A stretch of DNA of 64,000 bases from an uncultured Lachnospiraceae bacterium (GCA_944381405.1 CALWLA010000002.1:62001-126000); one strand, 5' to 3'. Shown: positions 8,748 through 19,109, counted from the stretch's first letter. The notes: a model not told the origin generated them from the letters alone. Translations and numbers: made by a program.

Positions 8748-11700
8748 TTAGTTCTGTGCAGCGTAGAGATTTACAAGTCCCTCAAGGTACTTTCTTCTCT
8801 GCTCTGCGTCGTTCTGGTTCTGATCGAAGAGCTTCTGGGCTCTCTCCGGATTCTTGAGGGCCAGGGAAGAATAACGAACCTCGCCCTTCAGGAAGTCTCT
8901 GTGCTTGTCGAAGTCCGGAGCCTTGGAGTCAAGGCTGAACTTGTTCTCAGCCAGCGGATTGAAGCGGAAGTTGTACCAGTAACCGCACTCCACAGCCAGC
9001 TTCTCCTCTTCCTGCGCCTTGCCCATGCCCTTGCGGATACCATGGTTGATGCAGGGTGCGTAAGCGATGATGAGTGAGGGTCCCGGATAAGCCTCAGCCT
9101 CTGCGATGGCCTTGACTGCCTGATTCATATCAGCGCCCATAGCGATCTGCGCAACGTATACATAGCCGTAGCTCATGGCGATGGATGCAAGATCCTTCTT
9201 CTTAACGTCCTTGCCGCCTGCTGCAAACTGTGCAACTGCGCCGGGCTGGGTAGCCTTGGAGGCCTGTCCGCCGGTATTGGAGTAAACCTCGGTGTCGAAT
9301 ACCATGATGTTGATATCCTTGTGGGATGCGATCACATGGTCCAGACCGCCGAAGCCGATATCGTATGCCCATCCGTCGCCGCCGAATACCCACTGGCTCT
9401 TCTTTGCCAGGAAGTCCTTCATGGGAAGGATCTCGCTTCTGCACTTGTCGCAGCCGTCCTTCTCGATGGCCTCGATGAGCTTGTCGGTAGCAGCGCCGTT
9501 GAGAGCGCCTACGCTGAAGGTGTCAAGCCACTCCTTGGCAGCAGCCTTTACGGTCTCGCTGGGTGCGTTCTCAGCCATGTTCTCGATCTTTGCCTTCAGG
9601 CCGTCGCGGATGGCGTTCTGAGCCAGCAGCATGCCGTAACCGAACTCTGCGTTATCCTCGAAGAGGGAGTTGTCCCAGGCAGGACCCTGTCCTCTCTCGT
9701 TTACGGTGTAAGGCGTAGAGGGTGAAGAGTTACCCCAGATGGAGGAGCATCCCGTTGCGTTGGCGATGTACATTCTGTCGCCGAAGAGCTGCGTGATGAG
9801 CTTTGCATAGGGGGTCTCGCCGCAGCCTGCGCAGGCGCCGGAGAACTCCAGCAGAGGCTTCTTGAACTGAGAGCCCTTTACGGAATTTACCTTGAACTTG
9901 TCGATGACATCCTGCTTCTCCGGAAGGGTCACTGCGTAATCGAAGGCCTTCTGGGATCCTGCAGTCTCCTGGGGGATCATGTTCAGAGCCTTGTTGCCCT
10001 TCATGCCCGGGCATACGTTTGCGCAGGCGCCGCAGCCGGTGCAGTCCAGATCGGAAACGACGATGGCAAACTTCTTGTCTGCAAATCCGGTCATGGCCTT
10101 CATCTTCATGCCCTCAGGCGCATTGGCTGCCTCGTCCTCCGTCATGGCAACCGGTCTGATGGCTGCATGAGGACATACATAGGAGCAGAAGTTACACTGG
10201 ATGCAGTTGTCCGGATTCCAGTCGGGAACATTCACCGCGATGCCGCGCTTCTCGTAAGCTGCGGAACCGGAGGGTGTGGAGCCGTCCACATAATCCACAA
10301 ATGCGGATACCGGAAGGTTGTTGCCCTCCTGTGCGGAAACCTTGGTCTGGATATTGTTGACGAAATCGATAACGTCTTTTCTTGCGCCCTGGGCCGTGGG
10401 ATAATCAAGTCCCTCGTCTGCAGCGTTCTTCCAGGACTCCGGAACCTTGACCTCGACCACGTTCTTTGCGCCGGCGTCGATGGCTGCCCAGTTCTTCTGA
10501 ACCACGTCCTCGCCCTTTCTGCCGTAGGTAGCCTTTGCAGCTGCCTTCATGAGCTCCAGAGCCTTCTCCTCCGGAATGATGCCGGTGAGCTTGAAGAATG
10601 CAGACTGAAGGATGGTGTTGATACGGGTGGGTCCCATGCCGGTCTCAATACCCAGCTTTACACCGTCGATGGTGTAGAACTTGATGTTGTGGTCAGCGAT
10701 GTACTTCTTCACCTGGCCCGGAAGATGGGTCTCCAGCTCCTCTGCGTTCCAGGGGCAGTTCAGCAGGAAGGTACCGCCGTCTACCAGCTCCTGAACCATG
10801 TTGTACTTTCTGATGTACTCAGCCTTATGGCAGGCAACGAAGTCTGCTCTGTGGATCAGGTAGGTGGACTTGATGGGGTTCTTACCAAATCTCAGGTGAG
10901 ACATGGTGACACCGCCGGACTTCTTGGAGTCGTAATCGAAATATGCCTGTGCATACATATCGGTGTTGTCGCCGATGATCTTGCAGGAGTTCTTGTTTGC
11001 GCCTACGGTACCGTCTGCGCCGATACCCCAGAACTTGCAGTTGGTGGTGCCTTCCGGAGTGGTGACCACTGCGGGGCCCAGATCCAGGGACAGATGGGTC
11101 ACATCGTCTACGATACCAACGGTAAATCTCTTCTTCTCGGTGTTCTTGTAAACAGCGATGATCTGGTTGGGCGCAGTGTCCTTGGAACCAAGACCATAAC
11201 GGCCGGAAAGTACCGGAACATCCTTGAACTTGGACTCTCTCAGAGCTGCCACAACATCCAGGTACAGGGGCTCGCCCAGAGCGCCGGGCTCCTTGGTCCT
11301 GTCAAGGACCGTGATGCACTTTACGGTATCCGGAATAGCGGCAAGCAGGGCCTCTGCACAGAAGGGTCTGTACAGGCGTACCTTTACAACGCCTACCTTT
11401 GCATTTTCCGTCTTTCTCAGATAATCGATGGTCTCCTCGATGGTATCGTTTACAGAGCCCATGGCGATGATGATGTGCTCGGCATCCTCTGCGCCGTAGT
11501 AGTTGAAGAGCTTGTAGTCGGTACCGATCTTCTCGTTGACCTTGCTCATGTACTCCTCTACGATGGCCGGAAGGGCGTCATAGTAGGGGTTGCAGGCCTC
11601 TCTTGCCTGGAAGAAGATATCCGGGTTCTGAGCGGAGCCTCTCTGGCAGGGATGGTTGGGGTTCAGGGCGTGATCGCGGAATGCCTGGATGGCGTCCATG

Positions 11701-12287
11701 TCAGCCATATCCTTCAGATCCTCGTAATCCCAGGCCTCGATCTTCTGGATCTCGTGGGAGGTACGGAAACCGTCAAAGAAATTGATGAAGGGAACCTTGC
11801 CCTTGATGGCTGCCAGATGTGCCACCGGGGTCAGATCCATGACTTCCTGTACGGAGGATTCGCAAAGCATTGCGCAGCCGGTCTGACGGCATGCGTAAAC
11901 ATCGGAATGATCTCCGAAGATGGAAAGCGCATGGGAGGCAACTGCACGGGCAGATACGTTGAATACGCCCGGAAGCTGCTCGCCGGCGATCTTGTAAAGA
12001 TTGGGGATCATCAGAAGCAGTCCCTGAGATGCGGTATAGGTGGTGGTCAGAGCGCCTGCCGCCAGAGATCCGTGAACAGCGCCTGCAGCGCCTGCCTCGG
12101 ACTGCATCTCCGTTACCTGAACGGTATGACCGAAAATATTGGTCTTTCCGTCCGTAGCCCACTCGTCGGTGTGCTCTGCCATAACGGATGAAGGCGTAAT
12201 CGGGTAGATCGCAGCAACTTCGGTATATGCGTAGGAAGCATAGGAAGCAGCCTGATTACCATCCATGGTTTTCATTTTTCTTGCCAT
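8748..12287 (-). CDS. nifJ: Pyruvate:ferredoxin (flavodoxin) oxidoreductase
   Basis: A single-chain 1179-residue PFOR, the oxygen-sensitive enzyme that splits pyruvate to acetyl-CoA and CO2 and reduces ferredoxin in anaerobic fermentation. Domain order is as usual: the N-terminal pyrimidine domain (YPITPSSVMAEHTDEWA), the gamma domain, two ferredoxin-type [4Fe-4S] motifs (CIQCNFCSYVCP near residue 695 and CTGCGACANVCP near residue 750), and the C-terminal thiamine-diphosphate domain with GDGWAYDIGFGGLDHV. A third cluster is expected at CAGCGETPY. It stands alone with its own promoter and terminator. Length is typical. Confidence 0.97.
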   Translation of the reverse strand: MARKMKTMDGNQAASYASYAYTEVAAIYPITPSSVMAEHTDEWATDGKTNIFGHTVQVTEMQSEAGAAGAVHGSLAAGALTTTYTASQGLLLMIPNLYKIAGEQLPGVFNVSARAVASHALSIFGDHSDVYACRQTGCAMLCESSVQEVMDLTPVAHLAAIKGKVPFINFFDGFRTSHEIQKIEAWDYEDLKDMADMDAIQAFRDHALNPNHPCQRGSAQNPDIFFQAREACNPYYDALPAIVEEYMSKVNEKIGTDYKLFNYYGAEDAEHIIIAMGSVNDTIEETIDYLRKTENAKVGVVKVRLYRPFCAEALLAAIPDTVKCITVLDRTKEPGALGEPLYLDVVAALRESKFKDVPVLSGRYGLGSKDTAPNQIIAVYKNTEKKRFTVGIVDDVTHLSLDLGPAVVTTPEGTTNCKFWGIGADGTVGANKNSCKIIGDNTDMYAQAYFDYDSKKSGGVTMSHLRFGKNPIKSTYLIHRADFVACHKAEYIRKYNMVQELVDGGTFLLNCPWNAEELETHLPGQVKKYIADHNIKFYTIDGVKLGIETGMGPTRINTILQSAFFKLTGIIPEEKALELMKAAAKATYGRKGEDVVQKNWAAIDAGAKNVVEVKVPESWKNAADEGLDYPTAQGARKDVIDFVNNIQTKVSAQEGNNLPVSAFVDYVDGSTPSGSAAYEKRGIAVNVPDWNPDNCIQCNFCSYVCPHAAIRPVAMTEDEAANAPEGMKMKAMTGFADKKFAIVVSDLDCTGCGACANVCPGMKGNKALNMIPQETAGSQKAFDYAVTLPEKQDVIDKFKVNSVKGSQFKKPLLEFSGACAGCGETPYAKLITQLFGDRMYIANATGCSSIWGNSSPSTPYTVNERGQGPAWDNSLFEDNAEFGYGMLLAQNAIRDGLKAKIENMAENAPSETVKAAAKEWLDTFSVGALNGAATDKLIEAIEKDGCDKCRSEILPMKDFLAKKSQWVFGGDGWAYDIGFGGLDHVIASHKDINIMVFDTEVYSNTGGQASKATQPGAVAQFAAGGKDVKKKDLASIAMSYGYVYVAQIAMGADMNQAVKAIAEAEAYPGPSLIIAYAPCINHGIRKGMGKAQEEEKLAVECGYWYNFRFNPLAENKFSLDSKAPDFDKHRDFLKGEVRYSSLALKNPERAQKLFDQNQNDAEQRRKYLEGLVNLYAAQN

Positions 12288-12365
12288 TGGAATATTCCCT
12301 CCTGTAAATGATATAAATAGTTGCGTTAGCCAGATTGCCCAGTGATGGGTTTAATCTTTAACAAT

Positions 12366-12393
12366 ATTATAGCATATTGAAAGTTTTATACAA
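12366..12393 (-). promoter_or_regulatory. Promoter of the PFOR gene
   Basis: TTGTAT (12393-12388), 16-bp spacer, TATAAT (12371-12366) with an extended TGC just before the -10. The leader is about 75 nt. Confidence 0.8.
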
Positions 12394-12427
12394 GGATTCC
12401 CAAAATAGGTTTCTGAAAAAGTACACG

Positions 12428-12459
12428 AAAAAAGATGCACATCCGTGAAGACATGCATC
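12428..12459 (-). terminator. Terminator after the VanW-domain gene
   Basis: Stem GATGCA/TGCATC with neighbouring pairs, followed on minus by six T residues, 37 bp after the stop of the upstream gene. Confidence 0.75.
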
Positions 12460-12496
12460 CTTTCTGTTTTCTGCTCTGATATGGCCTCCCGCCTCG

Positions 12497-14836
12497 TTAG
12501 AGAGCCGGCGGCGCATCTGAAATGGGGCCTGCCTCTGCGGGGGCCTGGGGCGCCGTGGGCGCCGGCGCTGCCGTAGTCTGGGGCGCTGTAGGCGCAGGGG
12601 CCGCTGTGGTCTGAGGCGCAGCCGTGGTCTGGGGAACCCCCGGGCCTGCGGAATCCGGGCCGGAAGATCCGGGACCGGAAGAACCGCCGGGGTCGTTGCT
12701 TCCGCCCTGGCTGACTCCGGGACCTGCCTCCTGTCCGGAGGAGGTGCCGCTGATGATCACCCCGGGACCTCCATCCGGGCCCGTCTGGGGCTCGTCGGAC
12801 AGTGCCGGAGGCGTATCGCCCATTGCGGGATCCGTAGCCTCTGTCACGGATTCTGCCGTAGAGGCCTCGGTGCTGCTTTCCGGCACCGCGGTAGTGGTTT
12901 CGGCCGCAGTCGTCTCATCTGTATAGTACTCGATGTGCCCCGAGTAATAGGTATTGTGATCCAGCTCGTTGCTGATGACCTCGCCGTTCTGCTTTACCAC
13001 CAGATTGGTGGCCCACTGAGAGCCCTTGGTTCCCCTGGTGGGGGTCTTGTCGCTGCCGGGCTCGATCTTCTTTCTTACAACATCGATGTCCTTGACCTTC
13101 TTGGAGCTCAGCTCATAGGTGATGCCGGACTTCAGTACAGGGCGGCCATAGATGGAAATGGTCACCTGCTGGTTGGAATAGGAGGCCCGGATACCGATGG
13201 CATAGGAATCGGAGTTGGAATATTCCGCATGAGCCGGTACGTTGGCAAACCGGTAGTCCGGTCCGCCCCAGCTGACGGTGGCGTCCATACCTGGCGTTAC
13301 ATAATTGGGCTCAAAGGTATGGGACTGACGCTTGGTGGTCTTAAGGCCTGCCTTTACCACTGCGTTGTACAGGGTGGAGGAAACCTGGCAGATACCTCCG
13401 CCTACCTCCTGTACCACCTCGCCTTCGTTATAGGCCGTGGCTGCGCCGTAGCCCTTGGCCTCGGTACGCTCTCCTACCACGTTGTTGAAGGAGAACTCCT
13501 CTCCGGGCCGGAGGATGGTTCCGTTGATGGCCTGGCAGGCCAGACGGATGTTCTTGTTCCGGACGGAGTTTGCCGTGGTCTTTGTGGTAAAGGTAGCGAT
13601 GGTCTTATATTCTGAAGCAGCGGTGGCTTCCTCTGCGGAAAGCACCTGGCCCGGCGCTTCGATCCTCGCGTCGAATTCCTTGGCGCTGACTGCGGAAAGG
13701 ATGCTGCTCTTCAGAGCTTCCTGATCCACCGCAAAGCCGTTTTCCGCGCCTTCCATGATGAACTTGTCGTTTGTGCTGTCGTAGGAGCCGATGCTGCCGC
13801 CCTTGGGGCTCTTGTACCACATGGTGGCCGCATAATCAGCGGCCTTGGCCGCCGCATCCTCCAGGCCATCGAGGCTCAGCACATAGACCTTTGCCTCCTG
13901 CGTGGTCTCCTCCTGAGCGCTTTCTCCGCTCTCTCCCTGGGAGGCTGCTTCCTCGGAGCTTTCGGTCTCAGCAGTGGCTTCCTGGGAAGCGCTGCTGCGG
14001 TAGGCCTCGTCGTCTGCCTGGATCTCGGAAATCAGCTGATCGACTCTGCCCAGCACCATATCCGGCACCTGATACTCCGCGCTGACGGTAATCTCGGCAG
14101 GCTGAGTAGCCTCTTCCGCCTCTTCCTTGGGCAGGCTGTCGGGATTTTCCGCATCTCCCAGGGTGGCCGCCTCTGTTGTGGCGTTGGCATCCACCGTAGG
14201 GGTCACGGTGGCTCCTACATCTGCGCTTTCGTTATAGATCACCATGTTCCAGCTGTAGAGCTCCTGGATCCGGCTGCGGATCTCCTCCGGGGTCATGCCC
14301 TGGATCTGCAGAAGGCTACCGGAGGCCTGGGTCTGGGCTTCGCTCTCCCCCTGGCTCTCTTCCGCTGTCTGGCTTTCCTCTATCTGCACGCCCAAGGCGG
14401 ACAGATCGATGGCTGCGGGCTGCAGGATCACATCCTGAGGCACCGTGGTCTCCGTTTCGGTTTCCGCTGCGGCGGTCTCCTCTGTACCGCCGGAAAACTT
14501 CAGCATCAACACGATGGCGATGAGGGCGATGAGAGCGATGGCTCCCACGCCGATATAAAGGGCCGGATTGCCCCCCTTCTTCTTTCCGTTCTTCCCGGAG
14601 CGGTAGGCATTGTAGCCCTGAGACTTCCCGCTTCCGCCGCCTGCTGCTGCGGATGCGCCGGTCCTTCCCGCCGTCTTCGATGCTGCAGGACTCTGAGAAC
14701 GGGCAGCTGCCGTCCCCTGGGTTCTTTTTGTTCCGTTCCCCTGGGTCCTCCTGGCCTGGTTCCTGTGGGGGCTCCTGGTTCTGTGTCCGCCCTCTCCGGA
14801 TCCTGTTCTCCTGCTTCTTTCATCCCTCTGCGCCAT
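12497..14836 (-). CDS. Membrane-anchored VanW-domain protein with a Pro/Thr/Ala tail
   Basis: A 779-residue protein with a basic, low-complexity cytoplasmic N-terminus (about 1-90), one membrane helix at about 92-112 (ALYIGVGAIALIALIAIVLM), an acidic Glu/Thr/Ser-rich linker, a YoaR-like region, and a VanW domain at about 425-565 marked by PGEEFSFNNVVG and EVGGGICQVSSTLYNA. The last 90 or so residues are Ala/Pro/Thr repeats such as PQTTAAPAPTAP, typical of a wall-spanning linker. VanW domains are found in glycopeptide-resistance clusters and in cell-wall proteins of Gram-positives, but their reaction is unknown. No resistance genes are nearby, so resistance should not be inferred. Confidence 0.85.
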   Translation of the reverse strand: MAQRDERSRRTGSGEGGHRTRSPHRNQARRTQGNGTKRTQGTAAARSQSPAASKTAGRTGASAAAGGGSGKSQGYNAYRSGKNGKKKGGNPALYIGVGAIALIALIAIVLMLKFSGGTEETAAAETETETTVPQDVILQPAAIDLSALGVQIEESQTAEESQGESEAQTQASGSLLQIQGMTPEEIRSRIQELYSWNMVIYNESADVGATVTPTVDANATTEAATLGDAENPDSLPKEEAEEATQPAEITVSAEYQVPDMVLGRVDQLISEIQADDEAYRSSASQEATAETESSEEAASQGESGESAQEETTQEAKVYVLSLDGLEDAAAKAADYAATMWYKSPKGGSIGSYDSTNDKFIMEGAENGFAVDQEALKSSILSAVSAKEFDARIEAPGQVLSAEEATAASEYKTIATFTTKTTANSVRNKNIRLACQAINGTILRPGEEFSFNNVVGERTEAKGYGAATAYNEGEVVQEVGGGICQVSSTLYNAVVKAGLKTTKRQSHTFEPNYVTPGMDATVSWGGPDYRFANVPAHAEYSNSDSYAIGIRASYSNQQVTISIYGRPVLKSGITYELSSKKVKDIDVVRKKIEPGSDKTPTRGTKGSQWATNLVVKQNGEVISNELDHNTYYSGHIEYYTDETTAAETTTAVPESSTEASTAESVTEATDPAMGDTPPALSDEPQTGPDGGPGVIISGTSSGQEAGPGVSQGGSNDPGGSSGPGSSGPDSAGPGVPQTTAAPQTTAAPAPTAPQTTAAPAPTAPQAPAEAGPISDAPPAL

Positions 14837-14957
14837 ACTTCTAAAACCTCTTAACTATAAAACTTCCCTAAAAATTAAACCAAAAAACTGCTTCAAATCT
14901 GCCTGCAAAAAAGCCTTCGGAAGGAGGAAAGCCCCCTCCCCTGCCGCTTCAGGCGTC

Positions 14958-15194
14958 TTATTTTCCGTGATACATATACCGGATCAGGCGTTCCACATCC
15001 TCCTTGTCCGTGGCCACCAGCTCCAGCTCCCGGATATATCCGTTGGAAAACATGCTGGCAAGGCTGAGATACTGGCTCAGTTTGGACTTGAGGTTGATGC
15101 GGTCTCCCTCGGGAGATACCAGCTCCACCGGACCCTTGCACTCTCCGATGACCTTGAAAAAGGTATCCACATCGGAAATATTCTCGATCTTCAT
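14958..15194 (-). CDS. Small conserved protein, possible HPr-like fold
   Basis: A 78-residue soluble protein with no membrane segment. The pattern of a short beta strand, GPVELVSPEGDRINLKSKLSQYLSLASMFSNG, then LELVATDKEDVERLIRYM resembles the alternating helices and strands of HPr-like proteins, including a seven-residue loop before a helix, but the phosphorylatable His or Ser site of true HPr is not visible. It has a good ribosome site (GGAGGAAG) and sits between the VanW and AI-2E genes. The fold is an inference from pattern only; the function is unknown. Confidence 0.6.
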   Translation of the reverse strand: MKIENISDVDTFFKVIGECKGPVELVSPEGDRINLKSKLSQYLSLASMFSNGYIRELELVATDKEDVERLIRYMYHGK

Positions 15195-15264
15195 AAATCT
15201 TCCTCCTCTACATTCAGACCATTATAGCAGATTGGCCCTGTGAAAACAAGGCGCATGCCTCCGC

Positions 15265-16461
15265 CTATTTCAACGGATTTTCCCGTAAGTTTTCCTGTTT
15301 TTTGTCGCTTTTATGCAGTACCCCCTCCTTGGGCCCTGATTTCCTCTGCTGCTCCGACAGGGAACGGTGCACCCGTTCCCGCAGAAGGGCGTAGAGAACG
15401 GAAAACAGCGGGATGAAAAAGATCATGCCGAAAACGCCGAACATGGAGCCGCCCACCGTCACTGCCATCAGCACCCAGACAGCCGGAAGGTCTACGCTGC
15501 CGCCCACCACATGGGGATAGATCAGATTCCCCTCGATCTGCTGCAGCACCAGAAACAGCACTGCAAAAATGATCACGTCCGCCGGAGACTGCACCAGCAT
15601 CAGAAAGGCGCATACGAAAAATCCGATAAATGCGCCGAACACCGGAATCAGGGCCGTAAAGGCGATGAGCACGCCCACCAGCAGGGCATAGGGCAGCCTC
15701 AGGATGGTGAGGGTCAGGAAAAACATGAGTCCCAGGATGCAGGCCTCCAGACACTGGCCTGTAATGAACCCGGAAAACTTCCGCTCCGAAAGCTCCGCCA
15801 CATGGAAGATCCGCTCCGCATGCCGCCTGGGGACCAGGGCCCGGATGGTGCGGGCCGCCTGGCTCTTTAAGGTTTCCTTTCCCAGAAGCAGATAGATGGC
15901 GAAAAACAGGCCGATACCGAAATTGGCCACGGCTCCCGCGATGCTCCGGACAGCCAGGAAGGATCCTGACAGGAGGCTCTCCAGTCCCAGGGACAGAAAG
16001 CCCTTTGCCTGCTCATAGACCGCATTCCAGTCCGGGGCCATGGAGCCCACATAGGTCAGAAGCTCCGGATTATCCTCCAGATAGGTTTCCAGAAGCTCCA
16101 GGGAATTCTGTACAAAGGCCGGGATCCGGTTGCTGAGGGAGATCAGGGAGGCTGCCAGCTGAGGCACCACCACCATCACCACCAGAAACAGGATCACCAA
16201 CAGCAGCAGAAAGGCTCCCCCAAGGCTGAGCCCCCTGCGGATATGGGGCTTTTTTATGCCGGAAAGGCGCTTTTCGATGCTGCGCATCAGCACATTCAGC
16301 ACAAAGGCCATGCATGCCCCCATGATAAAGGGCCGGAAGAGCCCCGTCAGATAAAGCAGCAGGCTCAGCACGGACCGCCAGTTTGCGCCCAGAAGCACCA
16401 CGATCACCGTAAAGATGATGAGCCGCCGGATCTTTTTGATTGTTTCGTCGTCCAGTAACAC
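15265..16461 (-). CDS. AI-2E family transporter
   Basis: A 398-residue polytopic membrane protein of the AI-2E exporter family (PerM/YtvI/TqsA relatives). It has paired helices at about residues 12-55, a long helix at 75-100, and a C-terminal block of helices from about 210 to 355 containing the family stretch FTALIPVFGAFIGF. The C-terminus is a charged cytoplasmic tail. Members export autoinducer-2 in some bacteria and act as sodium/proton antiporters in others, so the substrate here is open. A basic tail of about 30 residues (SEQQRKSGPKEG) follows the last helix. Confidence 0.88.
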   Translation of the reverse strand: MLLDDETIKKIRRLIIFTVIVVLLGANWRSVLSLLLYLTGLFRPFIMGACMAFVLNVLMRSIEKRLSGIKKPHIRRGLSLGGAFLLLLVILFLVVMVVVPQLAASLISLSNRIPAFVQNSLELLETYLEDNPELLTYVGSMAPDWNAVYEQAKGFLSLGLESLLSGSFLAVRSIAGAVANFGIGLFFAIYLLLGKETLKSQAARTIRALVPRRHAERIFHVAELSERKFSGFITGQCLEACILGLMFFLTLTILRLPYALLVGVLIAFTALIPVFGAFIGFFVCAFLMLVQSPADVIIFAVLFLVLQQIEGNLIYPHVVGGSVDLPAVWVLMAVTVGGSMFGVFGMIFFIPLFSVLYALLRERVHRSLSEQQRKSGPKEGVLHKSDKKQENLRENPLK

Positions 16462-16501
16462 CTTATCTCCTCCGCCTGGCCCTCCCTGGGGTCAGGCTTT
16501 G

Positions 16502-16560
16502 AAAAAAGCAGCCGTACAAAGCAAAGGCGATGTGTTCCACTGTCTGCTCGATACGGCTGC
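16502..16560 (-). terminator. Terminator after leuS
   Basis: Stem GCAGCCGTA/TACGGCTGC with a loop of about 35 nt, followed on minus by six T residues, 55 bp beyond the leuS stop. Confidence 0.75.
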
Positions 16561-16614
16561 GCTCACTCAGTTACATATTTGATCTGTTAAAATTCCTTTT
16601 TCCTTTGATGGGGC

Positions 16615-19026
16615 TTATTTTACCACCAGGTTGACGATCCTGCCGGGCACATAGATCTCCTTTACCAGAGTGCCTGTGAGACGGTCTGCCACCGCTTCCT
16701 TTGCCATGGCGAGGATCTCCTCTTTTCCGATGTCCGCAGGTACGGAAAGCACGGTCCTGGTCTTTCCGTTCACCTGTACCGGAACGCTGATGGTATCGTC
16801 CTTGGCATGCTCCTCGTCGTATACCGGCCAGCCCGCATGGAATACGGAGCCCTCTCCGCCCATGTCGTGCCATACCTCCTCGCCGATATGGGGAGCAAAG
16901 GGACTCAGCAGCACTGCAAAGGTCCTGAGGGTCTCCTTGTCGATGCCGCCCTCCTTCTTGGCGATATCCAGAAGCGCGTTGTTGTACTCCATAAATCCGG
17001 ACACCACCGTGTTCAGGCTGAAGGTCTCAAACCGCTGCTCGATATCCCGGATCAGCTTGTGCCTTACGGAAAGCATCTCCTTAGTGGGGGCGATATCCTT
17101 GTCATTGGAATCCATGCACAGCTTGTAGAAGCGGTTCAGGAAGCGGTAAACGCCGTCGATTCCTCTGTCGTCCCACTCCGCATCCAGCTCCGGCGGTCCC
17201 ACGAAGAGCTCGTAGAGTCTCAGGGCGTCGCAGCCATAGTCCCGCACCAGATCGTCGGGAGATACCACATTTCCCTTGGACTTGGACATCTTGATGCCGT
17301 TCTTTCCGTTGATCATGCCCTGGTTGAAGAGCTTCTTGAAGGGCTCGTCAAAGCCCACCACCCCGATGTCATACAGGAACTTGGTATAGAATCTGGAATA
17401 CAGAAGGTGCAACACCGCGTGCTCCACGCCGCCTACATACATGTCCACCGGAAGGTACTTGTCCGCCTTTTCCCGGCTCACAAGCTCCTTGTCGTTGTGG
17501 TTATCCACATACCGCAGGAAATACCAGGAGGAGCCTGCCCACTGGGGCATGGTGTTGGTCTCCCGCTTTGCGGGGCCGCCGCACTTGGGGCACTTGCAGT
17601 TTACCCAGTCCTCGATGGCAGCCAGGGGAGACTCTCCGGTTCCCGTAGGCTCGTAGTTTTCCACCTCAGGCAGCTTCAGGGGCAGCTCCTCCACCGGAAC
17701 CGCCACATTGCCGCACTTGGGGCAGTGAACGATGGGGATGGGCTCTCCCCAGTAACGCTGGCGGGAGAATACCCAGTCTCTCAGCTTGTAATTGACCGTC
17801 TTGCGGCCGATGCCCATTTCCTCGATGATATGGGGAGCCTCTTTTTTCAGCTCCGCAGACTCTCTGCCGTTCCAGTCTCCGGAATTGATCATGATGCCCT
17901 TGGCTTCCGTATAGGCATTTTCAGAAATATCCACATCCTTGCCGTCCGGGGAAATGACCGGAATGATCTCCAGGCCGAATTTCTTGGCGAAGGCATAGTC
18001 TCTGTCATCATGGGCCGGCACGCACATGATGGCGCCGGTACCGTAATCCACCAGCACATAATCGGAAAGCCAGATGGGGATCTTTTTTCCGTTCAGAGGA
18101 TTTACCGCATAGGAGCCGGTGAAGACGCCGGTCTTTTCCTTGTCCTGCATCCGGTCCACGTTGGACTTCATGGAGGCGTCAAAAATGTACTTTTCCACCG
18201 CCTCTCTGGTGCTGTCCACCGCCAGGCTCTTGGCCAGAGGATGCTCCGGCGCCAGCACCATGAAGGTGGCTCCGTGGAGGGTATCCGGCCTTGTGGTGTA
18301 GACGGTGATCTTTTCCTCCCGTCCCTCTACCGGGAACTCCACCTCTGCGCCGTAGGACTTTCCGATCCACTCGGTCTGCATCTTCTTGACCTTTTCCGGC
18401 CAGTCCAGCTTGTCGAGGTCGTTCAGAAGCCGTTCCGCATACTTGGTGATCCGAAGCATCCACTGTCTCAGGTTTTTCTTGGTCACCGGGGTGCCGCAGC
18501 GCTCGCAGCAGCCGTTGACCACTTCCTCGTTGGCAAGGCCCGTCTTGCAGGAGGGGCACCAGTTAATGGGGAATTCCTTCTCGTAGGCAAGGCCTGCCTC
18601 AAACATCTTTACGAAGATCCACTGGGTCCACTTATAAAAGGCCGGATCCGTGGTGTTGACCTCCATATCCCAATCATAAAGGGCGTTGATCTGATCCAGC
18701 TGCTTTTTGAAGTTTTTCACATTTTCCGCAGTGGAGACCGCAGGATGCACATGGTTTTTGATGGCGTAGTTTTCCGCAGGCAGTCCGAAAGCGTCCCATC
18801 CCATGGGATGAATCACATACTTGCCCCTGATCAGCTGATAGCGGGACCAGGCGTCGGAGATCACATAGCCTCTCCAGTGTCCCACATGCAGACCTGACCC
18901 GGAGGGGTAAGGGAACATGTCCAGGCAATAGTATTTTTCCTTCTTGCCGTCATTTACATTGATAGGATGTTCTTTCCAGTATTCCTGCCATTTTTTCTCA
19001 ATGGCCTGATAGTTATACGTCGCCAT
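16615..19026 (-). CDS. leuS: Leucyl-tRNA synthetase
   Basis: An 803-residue class I aminoacyl-tRNA synthetase that charges tRNA-Leu. The HIGH motif appears as HVGHWRGY near residue 48 and the KMSKS motif as KMSKSKGN near residue 580. The connective editing domain (about 220-410) contains the T-rich stretch VYTTRPDTLHGATFMVLAPEH. Zinc-type cysteine pairs (CPSCKTG, CERCGTP and CPKCG) are present. The two tRNA-Leu genes of this window lie about 27 kb away. No T-box precedes the gene; instead there is a plain promoter overlapping the end of uvrC. Confidence 0.97.
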   Translation of the reverse strand: MATYNYQAIEKKWQEYWKEHPINVNDGKKEKYYCLDMFPYPSGSGLHVGHWRGYVISDAWSRYQLIRGKYVIHPMGWDAFGLPAENYAIKNHVHPAVSTAENVKNFKKQLDQINALYDWDMEVNTTDPAFYKWTQWIFVKMFEAGLAYEKEFPINWCPSCKTGLANEEVVNGCCERCGTPVTKKNLRQWMLRITKYAERLLNDLDKLDWPEKVKKMQTEWIGKSYGAEVEFPVEGREEKITVYTTRPDTLHGATFMVLAPEHPLAKSLAVDSTREAVEKYIFDASMKSNVDRMQDKEKTGVFTGSYAVNPLNGKKIPIWLSDYVLVDYGTGAIMCVPAHDDRDYAFAKKFGLEIIPVISPDGKDVDISENAYTEAKGIMINSGDWNGRESAELKKEAPHIIEEMGIGRKTVNYKLRDWVFSRQRYWGEPIPIVHCPKCGNVAVPVEELPLKLPEVENYEPTGTGESPLAAIEDWVNCKCPKCGGPAKRETNTMPQWAGSSWYFLRYVDNHNDKELVSREKADKYLPVDMYVGGVEHAVLHLLYSRFYTKFLYDIGVVGFDEPFKKLFNQGMINGKNGIKMSKSKGNVVSPDDLVRDYGCDALRLYELFVGPPELDAEWDDRGIDGVYRFLNRFYKLCMDSNDKDIAPTKEMLSVRHKLIRDIEQRFETFSLNTVVSGFMEYNNALLDIAKKEGGIDKETLRTFAVLLSPFAPHIGEEVWHDMGGEGSVFHAGWPVYDEEHAKDDTISVPVQVNGKTRTVLSVPADIGKEEILAMAKEAVADRLTGTLVKEIYVPGRIVNLVVK

Positions 19027-19109
19027 GAAAGCTGCCTCCGTTGTCTCTTTCTATGTTGATGCCGCAGGCCAGCGTATCCCGGCTGCGGCCAGATGGATTT
19101 CAGACTAAA

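Noticed and set aside
10167..12191. 674-codon plus frame opposite the PFOR gene
   Set aside because: A long antisense frame produced by the codon bias of PFOR; no ribosome site or family pattern.
12497..14836. VanW-domain gene as evidence of vancomycin resistance
   Set aside because: No vanA/B-type ligase, vanH, vanX or vanRS genes nearby; VanW domains are common in wall proteins of susceptible bacteria.
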